In this document: piece by piece, positions 45,052 through 55,900 of the stretch
Layout of the letters: each line of letters opens with the position of its first letter
Numbering within the stretch: the stretch's first letter is position 1
Origin: Tetrapyrgos nigripes
Lineage: Eukaryota; Basidiomycota; Agaricomycetes; Agaricales; Campanellaceae
Direction: 5' to 3'
DNA: 64,000 bases
Assembly: GCA_013368315.1 (NCBI GenBank)
Contig: JAACJM010000297.1
Span: forward strand, 1-64,000
The notes under the pieces: generated by a model
What the model was told of the DNA's origin: nothing
Seen by the model: the letters and a program-made list of their open reading frames with translations, nothing else
The model's database searches: none
Position numbers and translations under genes: made by a program

Positions 45052-48000
45052 TTAAGATGAAATTGGAAGAGGACCGGGTTTGTTCGGATTCTTTTGATGA
45101 TACTCGTCTATAGCTTCTTCGGCTGTCAGCTCATCCACGGGAAGCCAGGAAAATTCTTCGTCGGTGCCTTCGTAACCAGACCATTGTACCAAATATAGTA
45201 GAGGACATTTCCGACAACGCCGATCGATTTTCGAGTCTAAGATTTCGGTGATTTCGTATTCAAGTTCACCTTCAATCTCAACTGGAGCAGGCGGATCTGG
45301 GATACGATTCGGAATCGTGTTCGGGACAGCGGGTTCTAGTTGGGACACATGGAAAACAGGGTGGATCCCACGGAGATAGTCAGGGAGCTTTATGCCATAA
45401 GAAAGAGAGCTCGTACGAGAGATAACTTTGAATGGACCAAGGAATTTCTCGGAGAACTTCGGAGTGGGTCTTGTAGTTTTTATGTGTTTTGCAGACACAA
45501 AAACCTCGGAACCGATAGGGATTTCTGGTAAATCTAGATGGCGTTTGTCGGCCTGTACCTTGTAACGTTTCTGAGCTTCTCGAATCTCATCCCAAAGGAA
45601 ACCATGAAGTTCCTCGAGATTGACAACGAAATGTCGGGCGTGCTCGGAAGCGAGATTGTAGTTGGGATGAACCGTTAAGTTTGGGTGAAACCCTTTATTT
45701 GCAAAGAAGGGTGTGATTCCGGTGGAAGCGTTCGGAGCGTTGTTGTAAGCGAACTCAGCGATGGGAAGTAGGGAAGACCAATTATCCTGTTGGTAAGAAC
45801 AATAGATCCGGATGTACTGCTCGAGTGTCTGATTGGTGCACTCAGTTTGTCCGTCGGCTTCCGGGTGATAGCCCAAAGTGAAATGAAGTTCCATATTCAA
45901 AGCTTTTCCTAAGGATCAGAAAAAATGGGAAACGAATTCGGAACCGCAGTCGGAAGTGACATGGTTAGGAACACCATGCTTAGAAAAAACATGAAGAACG
46001 AATAATTCCACGAGCTGTTCTGATGTAATGGTATCGTGAGTCGGAATGAAGATTCCTTGTTTGGATGCGTGGTCCACAATTACCAGGATTGCTGTGTATC
46101 CGTTGGAATCTGGTAGTTGTTCAATAAAATCCATGGAAATCGAGTCCGACGGACGGACCGGTACGGGAAGTGGCTTTAGGAGACCATAAGGACGGTGTCA
46201 ACGAGGCTTGTTACAACCACAAACCGTACAGGACGCGACATAATCCCGAACGAATTCTCGGACCTTTGGCCAGGTATAGTGGCGTCGGATAAGGTCAAGC
46301 GTCCGGTTTTGTCCGGAATGTCCTGCTAGGGAATGGTCGTGGTGTTGTCGCAAAACTTGAAGTCTAAGGTCGGAAGCACCAGGAACGAATATCCTATCGT
46401 CCAAGCGTAATAACCCGGATTCATTGAGCTTCCATCGGGATGATGAGGAATCCTTAGCTAGTTTGAGACCGGCTTGTGATTCCGGATTGGAAGCGTAGGA
46501 TTCTCGGATTGTAGAATGGAGTTTCTCGATATCCATGATAATGGATGCACGGAGTGCGGGTCCTTCGAGGAAAGAGGCTCGGAGCGATTCGGAAAGTTGT
46601 TCTTGGGTGAAGACTGGGCGGAAATTCTGCGGATTAACCTTGGCGTAGTCGCTATCCCCCTCTTTTGGGTAGATGTCCCATCGTCTAGTGAGTGAGTCGG
46701 GTTTTGCACCTAATTTACCCGGTCGGAACCGGATAATGAGATTGAAGGCGGAAAGATACTCGGACCATTGGACTTGTCGTCGTGTTAGAATTTTGGTGGT
46801 TGAAAAATATTCCAAATTCTTGTGATCGGTAACAACATCGATAGGGGATCCGGAGCCTTCCAAATAGTGTTGCCAGATTTGGAATGCTTCAAAAATGGCA
46901 AGCAATTCCTTGTCGTGAACATCGTAATTGAGTTCAGCAGATTGTAAGGTGCGTGAATGGAATGTGATGGGATGAATCTCTCCGGAATCGTACTGGAGAG
47001 AGAGGATTGCGGCGATAGCGTAGTCAGAAGCGTTGGTTTCGACAATGATCTTTTGGTTCGGAACCCAATGACCAAGGATCGGAGCGGAAGTAAAAGTGTG
47101 CTTAAGGTAATCGAACGATTCCTGGCATGCCTGCGTCCATTTCCACTGGATAGCTTTTCGGGTGAGACGGGTTAAGGGTACGACGATATCCGAATAATTG
47201 AAGATGAAGCGTCTGTAAAAATTACAGAAGCCTAGGAAAGATTGTATATCCCGGACCTTCTGAGGAACGGGCCATTCCAGGATAGTTCGGATTTTAGAAG
47301 GATCCATCGTTAACCCTTCAGGGGAGAGAATGTAACCTAGATACTCCACAGTATCAACGGAAAAGAAACATTATTCGGGATTGACAAAGAGTCCGTGCTC
47401 TTGGAGCCGACGGAATACTTCGCGAACATGCTTCTGATGGTCTTCCTCATTGTCGGAATAGATCAGGATGTCGTCGAGATAAACGATGACAGTGACGTCG
47501 AGGAGATCCTTGAGGATGTCATTGATAAATCGCTGAAAGGCGGCGGGAGCATTGCTAAGACCAAAAGGCATCACTTTCCATTCGAAGGATCCGTAGCGGG
47601 TCCGGAAAGCAGTTTTCCATTCATCCCCCTTGGCGATGCGGACCAAGTGGTAAGCGTGACGGAGATCCAACTTTGTATAGATTTTCGCACGCCGGGGAGT
47701 GTCTAAAAGCTCGGAAATAAGCGGAAGCGGATACCTATCCTTCTTCGTGATGGCATTGAGGCCACGGAAGTCAACGCAAAGCCGAAGCTCTCCGTTTTTC
47801 TTCTTCACAAAGAGGACCGGAGCCGCGAAGGGCGAGGATGAAGGTTTAATAAAACCTATAGTCAGATGTTTGTCGATAAATTTTCGTCGGATACCGGATA
47901 AATCCGGGCAATCAGCGGAGCCGCACCTTCGACAAGATCAATCTTGAGGTCGTAGGGGCGATGCAGAGCCAGTTTATCTGAAAGTCTTTCGTCAAACACA

Positions 48001-48818
48001 TCGGAATAGTCAGCTAAATATTCGGGAGCCTTTGGAGAAGATGGGGTTTCCAAATTTGAGGCTTTCGCATGAACCTCAGCATCCGAAGTTAACCGGAGCA
48101 CCATTGGTTCTAGCTGATCCTGTTTGCAACAGCGAAGGAAAGCTGCTGCTCCGATGATGCTAATGCGGGTGTCGTCAACGGAAGATGCCATTTGCGAGAC
48201 GGAAGGATAGGAATAGATGGGTTCGTATGGCCATGATGTTTTAGAACGAATGGGTGGCGTTACAGCCGGAAGCGGTTTGGAAACCGGAGAATCCGGGTCA
48301 GCCTCAGAGGGCGACACACAGGGTTCAGAGCTTGGGGTGACAGCAACCGGTTCGGGGTCACGGAAATCAATGTTTCCTTTTACCCAGTCAACCGAAGGGT
48401 TGTAGCGGGAAAGGAAACTATATCCGAGGACTCCCTTACAAGTTGAGTCGAGATTAGTGACGTAGAAGTCAAGAGGAATTCGTTCCCCCTTCGGAAAGTA
48501 AACGGAAAGACGGCATACTTTATTCAGGGTGCAGGGTACGGAACCATCAAGTAAGCGTAGACGAACGGGAGGAATGGAAAGGGTAGGTAGGGAATGTTCG
48601 GAAACGTAAGTAGAGTCGATAAAACAATCTGAGGAACCAGAATCCAAAAGCAACAGAAACGAAATGGAAAGTTCGGGTTTAGTATATGAGGGAATAGAAA
48701 GTGGAATGACTAAGGATTTAATGGAAAGAGCGGCGGCGTTGAGAGTAACCTCCTGATTGGCACGATCCCGGTCAACGCAACTCCGACCTTGTGCCGAGGC
48801 ATCAGAGTCGCTGACTAT
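45052..48818 (-). pseudogene. Gypsy A pol: protease, reverse transcriptase, RNase H, integrase, chromodomain
   Basis: Entered by -1 frameshift at 48818. Protease motif LLDSGSSDCFIDS (about 48650); reverse transcriptase [20 protein letters not shown] and [11 protein letters not shown] (47490); RNase H VETNASDYAIAAIL, where the usual catalytic Asp of TDAS is Asn; integrase zinc module HDHSLAGH...CTVC; core MDFIEQLPDSNGYTAILVIV and HVTSDCGSEF; GYHPEADGQTECTNQ; C-terminal chromodomain EITEILDSKIDRR...YLVQWSGYEGTDEEFSWLP, which in such elements directs integration to marked chromatin. Breaks: a frame change near 47880, TAA at 47370-47368, and TGA at 46200-46198 and 45918-45916. Both TGAs replace an Arg usual in relatives. 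Inactive as it stands. Confidence 0.95.
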
Positions 48819-48824
48819 TTTGGG
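48759..48824 (-). promoter_or_regulatory. -1 ribosomal frameshift signal at the gag stop
   Basis: Slippery heptamer C CCA AAA (48824-48818) is followed at once by the gag stop TAG. Slipping back one base gives CCC AAA ATA, which is exactly the pol frame, open from there into the protease. After a 6-nt spacer (48817-48812) GCGACTCTGA (48811-48802) pairs with TCGGAGTTGC (48786-48777) over 10 bp with a 15-nt loop. Loop bases GGCAC (48795-48791) can also pair with GTGCC (48763-48759), so a pseudoknot is possible. Confidence 0.8.
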
Positions 48825-50353
48825 GACTGCATGGAAGCAGTGCCAGTCACAGAAGTACTACCGGATGAGGTGTTTTCCGTGTTTGCAGCTCGGCCGCGAG
48901 CTTCATTCGCTGCCTTCCGCTTGTTACAATCATCCGTCGAATGCTTCCCGCCACAGAACATACAGAGATTGTTCTTCTTGCGGCGGTCCCTTTCGTCCTG
49001 GGATAGCTTTCCGTCCTTTCCGAGCTTGTTAGCCCAGGGTTTCTTCTGACCGGAAGGGAACGAAGACGACGAGGATGAATTAGAGTTGGAATTATAATTG
49101 GAATTGGAGGAATTGGAGGAATTTCCAGATTTCCCACCTTTACCGGAGTTTGAGGACTTTCCGGAGCCGGATCCAGAACTATTACCTCCCGAGCCTTTCC
49201 CCCCGGAATTCCCTTTTCCTCCGCTCCCTTCTTCCCGTTTCTTTTCAGTTTGGCGACGCCAGTAGCGGGAATCGATTCGGAGAACCTGGGATTTGAGACG
49301 GGGAAGGTTCGTTTCCTCATAGACTAGGGCAAGGGCATCCTTGATTCGCGGAGCCAAACCCTTTCGGAAAAAGTGTCGCAAAGAATTCTCATCCCAAGCG
49401 ACCTGCGAAGCAAGTTGTTGGAACTTGACGCAGTATTTCGCGGCCCGATCGGAATCCTTCATGAATAGGGCCTCCAATCGGTCCTCAGCATCTCCGACCT
49501 CATCGAAGACCCCGAAGTTATCCTTCAGCTCCTTGACGAAAATACCAAAGTCAAGGGTCCACGGAGCGGGTTCCTCGGGATCCGGGTTGAGGATTTCCGG
49601 TTCAAAGAATTCGAGTGCGGTGCCGGAGAGATAGGAAAGAGTGAAACTGATTTTTGCGGCATCAGTCGCGTATGCCTTTGGACAGTTCTGGAGATTGATC
49701 TGGATCTGGATCAGGAACGGACGGAGCTTCTTCAGATCTGACCCATCGAAAACGTTGGGTTTCTTCACTTCCGTCTTTTCACTGTGACCAGGTGTAACTT
49801 TTCCGATGATCTCGTTGAAATTTTGGAGAGCGGTAATGAACTGCCTCCTTTCTTCGTCATCATCGCTGTTGCTGTCGGAACCGTCGGAACCACCATCTCC
49901 CAGAGGTCCATCATCCGGTGGTCCTCCGCCACCGTCGTCAGATCCGCCTCCTCCACCACCCTGATGTTGTTCATTGTCGTCCCCGTCATCTCCCTGACCA
50001 TAATGCTGGCCCGGTGGGGGACCACGGCCGTCATCGGGATTGGCGGGTGCACACGAGGGTCCTGCTCGAGAGGATCCTTGAGTTTGCTGTTGGATATATG
50101 AACGACTTTGGGTTTGTGTAAGGGTTCCGGAGTCTCCTGGCTCCGGGCCGTCCCAGCTATCGAGGAATTCCTTAAACAGACTCGTGCGGGGTTTGGTTGG
50201 GCTCGGGTGCGCGAAAATGCTGCCGGAGCGTCTGTGTTGGCGAATTTGAATGTTACGGAAGAGGTTGGAATAATAAGCATTTTTGAATGGAGTCACCGGA
50301 ACCGTAAGGTTCGGTGTCGGGGAAGGAGTTCGTGGTTGAGAACGTTGGGACAT
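48815..50353 (-). CDS. Gypsy A gag
   Basis: 512 codons from ATG 50353-50351 (MSQRSQPRTPSPTPNLTVPV) to TAG 48817-48815. The upstream open frame begins with TTG, and the ATG is the better start. The N-terminal third is Pro/Gln/Gly/Asp-rich. The capsid-like domain (VKKPNVFDGSDLKKLRPFLI, ALEFFEPEIL, FVKELKDNFGVFDEVGDAED, AAKYCVKFQQLASQVAWDEN) is followed by a Ser/Gly/Asn-rich linker and one zinc knuckle (CMFCGGKHSTDDC, C-x2-C-x4-H-x4-C). It forms the virus-like particle and binds the RNA. No stop interrupts it, unlike pol. Confidence 0.95.
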   Translation of the reverse strand: MSQRSQPRTPSPTPNLTVPVTPFKNAYYSNLFRNIQIRQHRRSGSIFAHPSPTKPRTSLFKEFLDSWDGPEPGDSGTLTQTQSRSYIQQQTQGSSRAGPSCAPANPDDGRGPPPGQHYGQGDDGDDNEQHQGGGGGGSDDGGGGPPDDGPLGDGGSDGSDSNSDDDEERRQFITALQNFNEIIGKVTPGHSEKTEVKKPNVFDGSDLKKLRPFLIQIQINLQNCPKAYATDAAKISFTLSYLSGTALEFFEPEILNPDPEEPAPWTLDFGIFVKELKDNFGVFDEVGDAEDRLEALFMKDSDRAAKYCVKFQQLASQVAWDENSLRHFFRKGLAPRIKDALALVYEETNLPRLKSQVLRIDSRYWRRQTEKKREEGSGGKGNSGGKGSGGNSSGSGSGKSSNSGKGGKSGNSSNSSNSNYNSNSNSSSSSSFPSGQKKPWANKLGKDGKLSQDERDRRKKNNLCMFCGGKHSTDDCNKRKAANEARGRAANTENTSSGSTSVTGTASMQSPK

Positions 50354-50370
50354 TGTAGACAACAAGAGAG

Positions 50371-50381
50371 AAGTCTAAAAT
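50371..50381 (-). other. Self-priming primer-binding site of gypsy A
   Basis: Two bases after the 5' LTR the element sense reads ATTTTAGACTT (50381-50371). Its exact complement AAGTCTAAAAT lies inside the LTR at 50598-50588. An 11-nt match between the site behind the LTR and the presumed transcript start is the hallmark of Tf1/sushi self-priming, so no tRNA primer is needed. It predicts transcription start at 50598. Confidence 0.75.
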
Positions 50382-50383
50382 AC

Positions 50384-51013
50384 TGTTAAGTCTGGGTGGA
50401 TCCTAGCGTTAGGAAACACGTCGGACCCGAGCGGAAGTCTTGTTGGAGTTTTAGGAAAGGATGAAGACGGACCCGGGCGGAACTGGTAGTCTCTGGAAAT
50501 GAAGTATAGGGAAGACACGGAATGGAATCCGTTAGGATAGTACTTTGTTGTCTGAAGTCGGATGAAGTTAGGAGACCAGCTAATTCGATTTTAGACTTAA
50601 GCTATCTACTACAAAGTTGCTAGCTTAAGTACTACTTCGGAAACTATCGGAATGAATAGGAGTAAGATAGGAATGGTTCAGAAATGAAGGAAAAGCACAT
50701 GGTGCTATTGGAGATGGATGGAGCACTGCGGAACAAAGTGGAAACAAAGTGGAAACAAAGTGGAACAGATTGGAGATGAAGTGGAGTAGCTTTGGAGATT
50801 AGATACGAGCTATCCAGTAGTTATCCGAAATGAATCACGAGTTCCCGGATGGGATCCGTGTGTGGAGATTAATTGGAGCTCGGATATGAAATTGGAAATG
50901 AATGATCGGAAAGTGTTCGGGATGAAAGGGAATGAAGTTCGAAATAAAAGGAAAAGAAGTTCGGAAAAGAATCGGATACGATCGGAAAGATATACGGAAG
51001 CATAGATATTACA
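50384..51013 (-). repeat. Gypsy A 5' LTR
   Basis: 630 bp, ending TTAACA on the element sense. It carries one extra GTGGAAACAAA unit relative to the 3' LTR. The predicted U3/R border is 50598. Confidence 0.95.
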
Positions 51014-52586
51014 AATATGCCCTGAATACGCCCTGGATACACCTTGAATACACCTTAAATATGTCCTGAATATGGCTTGAATACGTCCTGAATATGTCTT
51101 GAATATGTCCTGAATACATCTTGAATACACCATGAATACACCCTGAATACACCTTGAATACACCTTGAATACGTCCTGAATATGCCTTGATTACATCCTG
51201 AATATGTCTTGAATATGTCTTGAATATGCCTTGAATACGTCCTGAATACTTCCTGAATACATCTTGAATACGTCTTGAATACACCTTGACTATGCCCTGA
51301 ATACATCCTGAATATGTCCTGAATACACCTTGAATACACCTTAAATATCTCCTGAATACGGCTTGAATACGTCCTGAATACATCTTGAATATGTGCTGAA
51401 TATGTCTTGAATACGCCCTGAATACGCCCTGAATACACCTTGAATACACCTTGAATATGTCCTGAATACGTCCTGAATACATCCTGAATAGGCCCTGAAT
51501 ACGTCCTGAATACGTGTTGAATACATCTTGAATACACCTTGAATATGTCCTGAATATGCCCTGAATAGATCCTGAATACACCCTGAATACATCCTGAATA
51601 CACCCTGAATACGTCGTGAATATGTCTGTGAATCCTCCATGCACCCTGAATACACCCTGAATACACCTTGAATACGCCCTGAATATGTCTTGAATACATC
51701 AAATACGCCCTGAATATGCATTGAATACATCCTGAATACACCCTGAATACACCCTGAATACGTCCTGAATACCCTCTGAATACATCTTGAATATGTCTTG
51801 AATACGCCCTGACTTGAATACATCTTGAATAGGTCTTCAATACGCCTTGAATATGTCCTGAATATGCCCTGAATACGTCCTGAATATGCCTTGAATATCT
51901 CCTGAATATGTCTTGAATATGCCCTGAATATGCCCTGAATACACCTTGAATACGCCTTGAATACATCCTGAATACGTCTGCAATACACCCTGAATACAGC
52001 TTGAATACAGCTTAAATATGTCCTGAATACAGCTTGAATACATCCTGAATACATCCTGAATACATCTTGAATATGTCTTGAATACGTCTTGAATACGCCT
52101 TGAATATGTCCTGAATACACCCTGAATAGGTCTTGAATATGCCCTGAATATGCCCTGAATACACCTTGAATACACCTTGAATACATCCTGAATACGTCCT
52201 AAATAGCCCCTGAATACATCCTGAATACGTCCTGAATACATCCTGAATACATCCTGAATACACCTTGAGTACATCTTGAATACGTCCTGAATACACCTTG
52301 AATATGTCTTGAATATGTCCTGAATATGCCCTGAATACGTCCGGAATACGTCCTGTGATTTCTCGATGAACCCTGAATACACCGTGAATACATCCTGAAT
52401 ACGCCCTGAATACGCATTGAATACATCCTGAATACACCCTGAATATGTCCTGAATACGCCCTGAATATGTCGTGAATATGTCTGTGAATCCTCCATGCAC
52501 CCTGAATACATCCTGAATACACCTTGAATACCCCCTGAATATGTCTTGAATACGTCTTAAATACACCTTGAATAAACCCTGAATAC
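51014..52586. repeat. 11-bp minisatellite, middle block
   Basis: Same unit family as 42383-42904, about 143 units. It contains punctuating 20-bp segments of the type CTGTGAATCCTCCATGCACC at 51626, 52353 and 52482. Bounded by the target duplication of gypsy A on the left and the copia 5' LTR on the right. Confidence 0.95.
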
Positions 52587-52820
52587 TGTTGGAATTAAAT
52601 GATAACGATCAAGTTACTAAGTTACTATGCATACGGCATCAATCAGGTACTGCAGACATATGGTCAAATGATCATACGGATATACTTAGACTATTTATAT
52701 TATTATACTACTCTGATTAATAATATATACTTGAGAGTTAAGCGAGATACGTTCGCACGCTCTTACCCCCACTTTGTGACTCTCGCTAAGATTATTCGCT
52801 AAGATAACCTAAGTCTAATA
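52587..52820 (+). repeat. Copia 5' LTR
   Basis: Begins TGTTGGAATTAAAT and ends AAGTCTAATA. It differs from the 3' LTR by T/C twice and A/G once, one of these at a CpG. Confidence 0.95.
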
Positions 52821-52834
52821 GGTTATGGGCCCCG
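52821..52834 (+). other. Copia primer-binding site, half-tRNA initiator Met
   Basis: GGTTATGGGCCC directly after the LTR is complementary to GGGCCCATAACC, the anticodon arm of initiator methionine tRNA. Copia itself is known to use a cleaved half of this tRNA as primer, rather than the tRNA 3' end used by most elements. Confidence 0.7.
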
Positions 52835-52913
52835 CCTAGCTTGCTATAACTTCGATAAACACTTGTTCTACTCTGCTTTACTCTCTACTCGTACTCTGTT
52901 CCTGGACTAGTAT

Positions 52914-55900
52914 ATGACTAGTCGACAAACTCGATCTCAAGGATCAGTCCCAAATATCCCACTTCCTACTACCAGTCGCCACTCTAGTGCACACCCCTCT
53001 GGTACCCAAACTCCTACTCCGCAAGCACAACCACCTGATCCTCTCATCCAAAACCCTCTTCCATTCGCACTTGATCCCATTATGTCTGATGCTGGCGAAA
53101 ATACTAGGACTGATGTCCGGGATACTGTCCCTACTCCATCATCATCTCCTCCATCTACCCCTACTTTGTCGGTCGCATTATCTATGCCCGAAAATACAAA
53201 CCCCAACTACGTGATGCTGCTCAGCAACATCAACAAAGCTTTTGATTCCCTGACAGTTCTTACTGGCAGGTACTTTCGCGTTAATAGCGCTTTACGGGTG
53301 ATTCGTCACCAACACTTTAAAAGTTCCGGGTTACATCCTGGTAATACTGTCAAACTAGCCTGTTTTAACGCTATTACAGGCAAGATTGATGATAAAATCA
53401 TGATCCACTACATCGAAGAGTCAGATGCGATAGAGCTTATCAAGAAGCTCAAGCAACGTTTCGACCCTTCATCCACAGTTCAAGAGTCTAACGAGCTGTG
53501 GAAACTCTTCAACTTATGTAAACCAGTCTGGGAGTTTGATAAGCTCCTCGATGAAGCTCAGGATCTGTGGGCTTCTATCAAGAAGAGAGACATAGATGTC
53601 TTGGATCAAGTCTTTTACTCAGCTCTAGTGGGGATTATTCCTCCACACTATCACTTTGTTCGCAGTTCTTACAAAGCAACTGTGGATGCAGCTGCAGCTA
53701 CATGGGATGCCACTACTGCAGCTGAAGGGGAGAAACCCGTATACATAGCTGTTGACCTCATTGCGCGGCTAAAGAAGGAATTCACTAACTATCGTTTGAG
53801 CAATGCTCGAACCTATCCTTCGAAGAAGTCCGACAAGAAGTCTAGTAGCACTAGTCAAGGCGGTGCTCAACGATCGGACAAGTCAAAAGGGGAACGTGCT
53901 AACACTGCAGTGCCGTACCAGAAGCCTTCTGATGGCAAAAAGGATCGGAAGTGCTTCAACTGCAACAAGATGGGTCATACGACCCAGACGTGCCCAAAAC
54001 CGTGGACTGAAAAGTCCAAAGAAGCTATGAAGAAGAAAGGGATTACTAAACAATCCAACAAAGGCAAGACCAAGGAGAATGCATCAGTTGCCATCTCCAT
54101 GCCTGCGTCTTCTTCTTCTCAAATTGCGACTACGTCAACTTCGCAATCGGACTGGGTACAGTCGATTTCTTTGGGCGACGTTGAGATGGAAGACTCAGAG
54201 ACTCCAGTGAGTCATCATATTTCCCTACCTGCTTTTACCGCGATCTCTGACCAAGATCATACGCATATCATTGATTCTGGTGCTACTATACACTGTACAC
54301 CGTATCTTAACTTACTTTTTAACGTTCATACTACGCCTGCCGTAACTTTAACTGTTGCCAATTCAGAGCATCTAGATCTTCGATTAGCAGGCGATATGCG
54401 GGTAGAAGTTAGGAAGGACAATGGTGAGTCTTCATCGATCACTCTTAAAAATGTATACTATAACTCAAAACTTCCGTTTACTTTAATCAGTATTTCACAA
54501 AAAGCGGACTATACTTTTACTTTTCATGATCATTTATGTATAATACGTAATGACAAGGACAATTTCATTGGCGTTATACACGAGAGCGCCAAACTTTACT
54601 CCATCACAACTAAAAAATTGAGTGATAACGTTGCTACTTTAAGTTTATATGAACTTCACAAACAAATTGGTCATATGAGTTATACAAATCTAAAAACATT
54701 ACTAAAAACAGATAAATCTATTATTACAATCATTATTGATGATTGGACAGAAACTCAATGCGAAGACTGCATCATCAATAATATACATAGACTTTCTGTT
54801 CTGAAACAACGTACTTCAGAATTAGCAGAAAACTTCGGAGACCATTTTCATATTGATATATTTGGTCCATTACGAACTGCCTCTATTGAAGGCTACAAAT
54901 ACTGGTTAACCATTGTTGATGACTGTACACGTTGGTTAATATTATCTCCACTTAAAACAAAAGACGAAGCCTATACCCAATGGGTTACATTTACTACTGA
55001 ACTATTTACGCAATATGGTATCAAAGTTAAAATTCTACAATCAGACAACGATGCCGTATTTACTTCGGGTGCATTCAAAAACTACCTGAAAGCACAAGGT
55101 ACAATTGCACGTTATACAGTTCATGACACGCCTCAGCAAAATGGAGTTGCTGAAAACATACATCAACATATCATGAATGGTATTCGTGTTAATCTGCATA
55201 CTGGAAAACTACCTAATCGTTTATGGTGGCATGCAGGACTTTATACTATGTACATACTTAATAGATCTCCGAAAACTGCATTAAAAATGCAAACTCCCTA
55301 TTTTAAACGTTACGGTGTTAACGCAAACTTAGACAATCTACATAGCTTTGGTACACCTTGCATTGTATATGACGAAGCAAGAACTAGTAAACTAACTCCT
55401 AAAGGAAAACGTGGAGTTTGGTTAGGCTTTGACGATCATTCAAAAGGCCATTATGTCTACTTTGGTACTAAAGTGCAATTCTTAACGTCCAAATCGCAAG
55501 TTGAAGGGGAGTTACAAAACAAAAATCAAGAACCATTAGAAACTACAGAAGAAAATACAAATGAAACTCCAACTTCTCAGGAACACGAACCTGAACCAAT
55601 GGATGTCGACGAAGACGAAACTAAACAACCTGATGGCCCAAGACGATCAAAAAGGATCCAAGAAGCCAGAGGTTTACTCTACGATGAAGTTGAACAAAAC
55701 ATTGCTTTCTTCTTAACAGAATTCAATGTTTACTACGCTGATAACGTTGGCGATCCAATTTCATTTAAGGATGTACTCAATCATCCACAACGTGATGCAT
55801 GGTTTGATTCCATGAAAGCTGAGATAGAATCTCTAGAAAGTCTAGGAACCTGGGAATACGTCAAACCTCCTGCTGATGCGAATATCATTGGTTCCAGATT

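Larger units (their letters stand above)
42905..51013 (-). mobile_element. Gypsy element A, Tf1/sushi-like chromovirus with an antisense gene
   Basis: Nearly complete minus-strand LTR retrotransposon of 8109 bp inside the minisatellite, flanked by AATAT at 42900-42904 and 51014-51018. LTRs are 42905-43523 and 50384-51013. Element-sense order: LTR, self-priming site, gag, -1 frameshift site, protease, reverse transcriptase, RNase H, integrase, chromodomain, then a plus-strand (antisense) spliced gene, then LTR. LTR ends are TGTAAT...TTAACA. LTR identity of about 98 percent points to a recent insertion, but pol holds several stops and a frame break. Confidence 0.95.

Noticed and set aside
50353..50365. 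TTG upstream of the gag ATG as the start of gag A
   Set aside because: A non-ATG start is unnecessary; ATG at 50353 follows four codons later and is the first ATG after the primer site.
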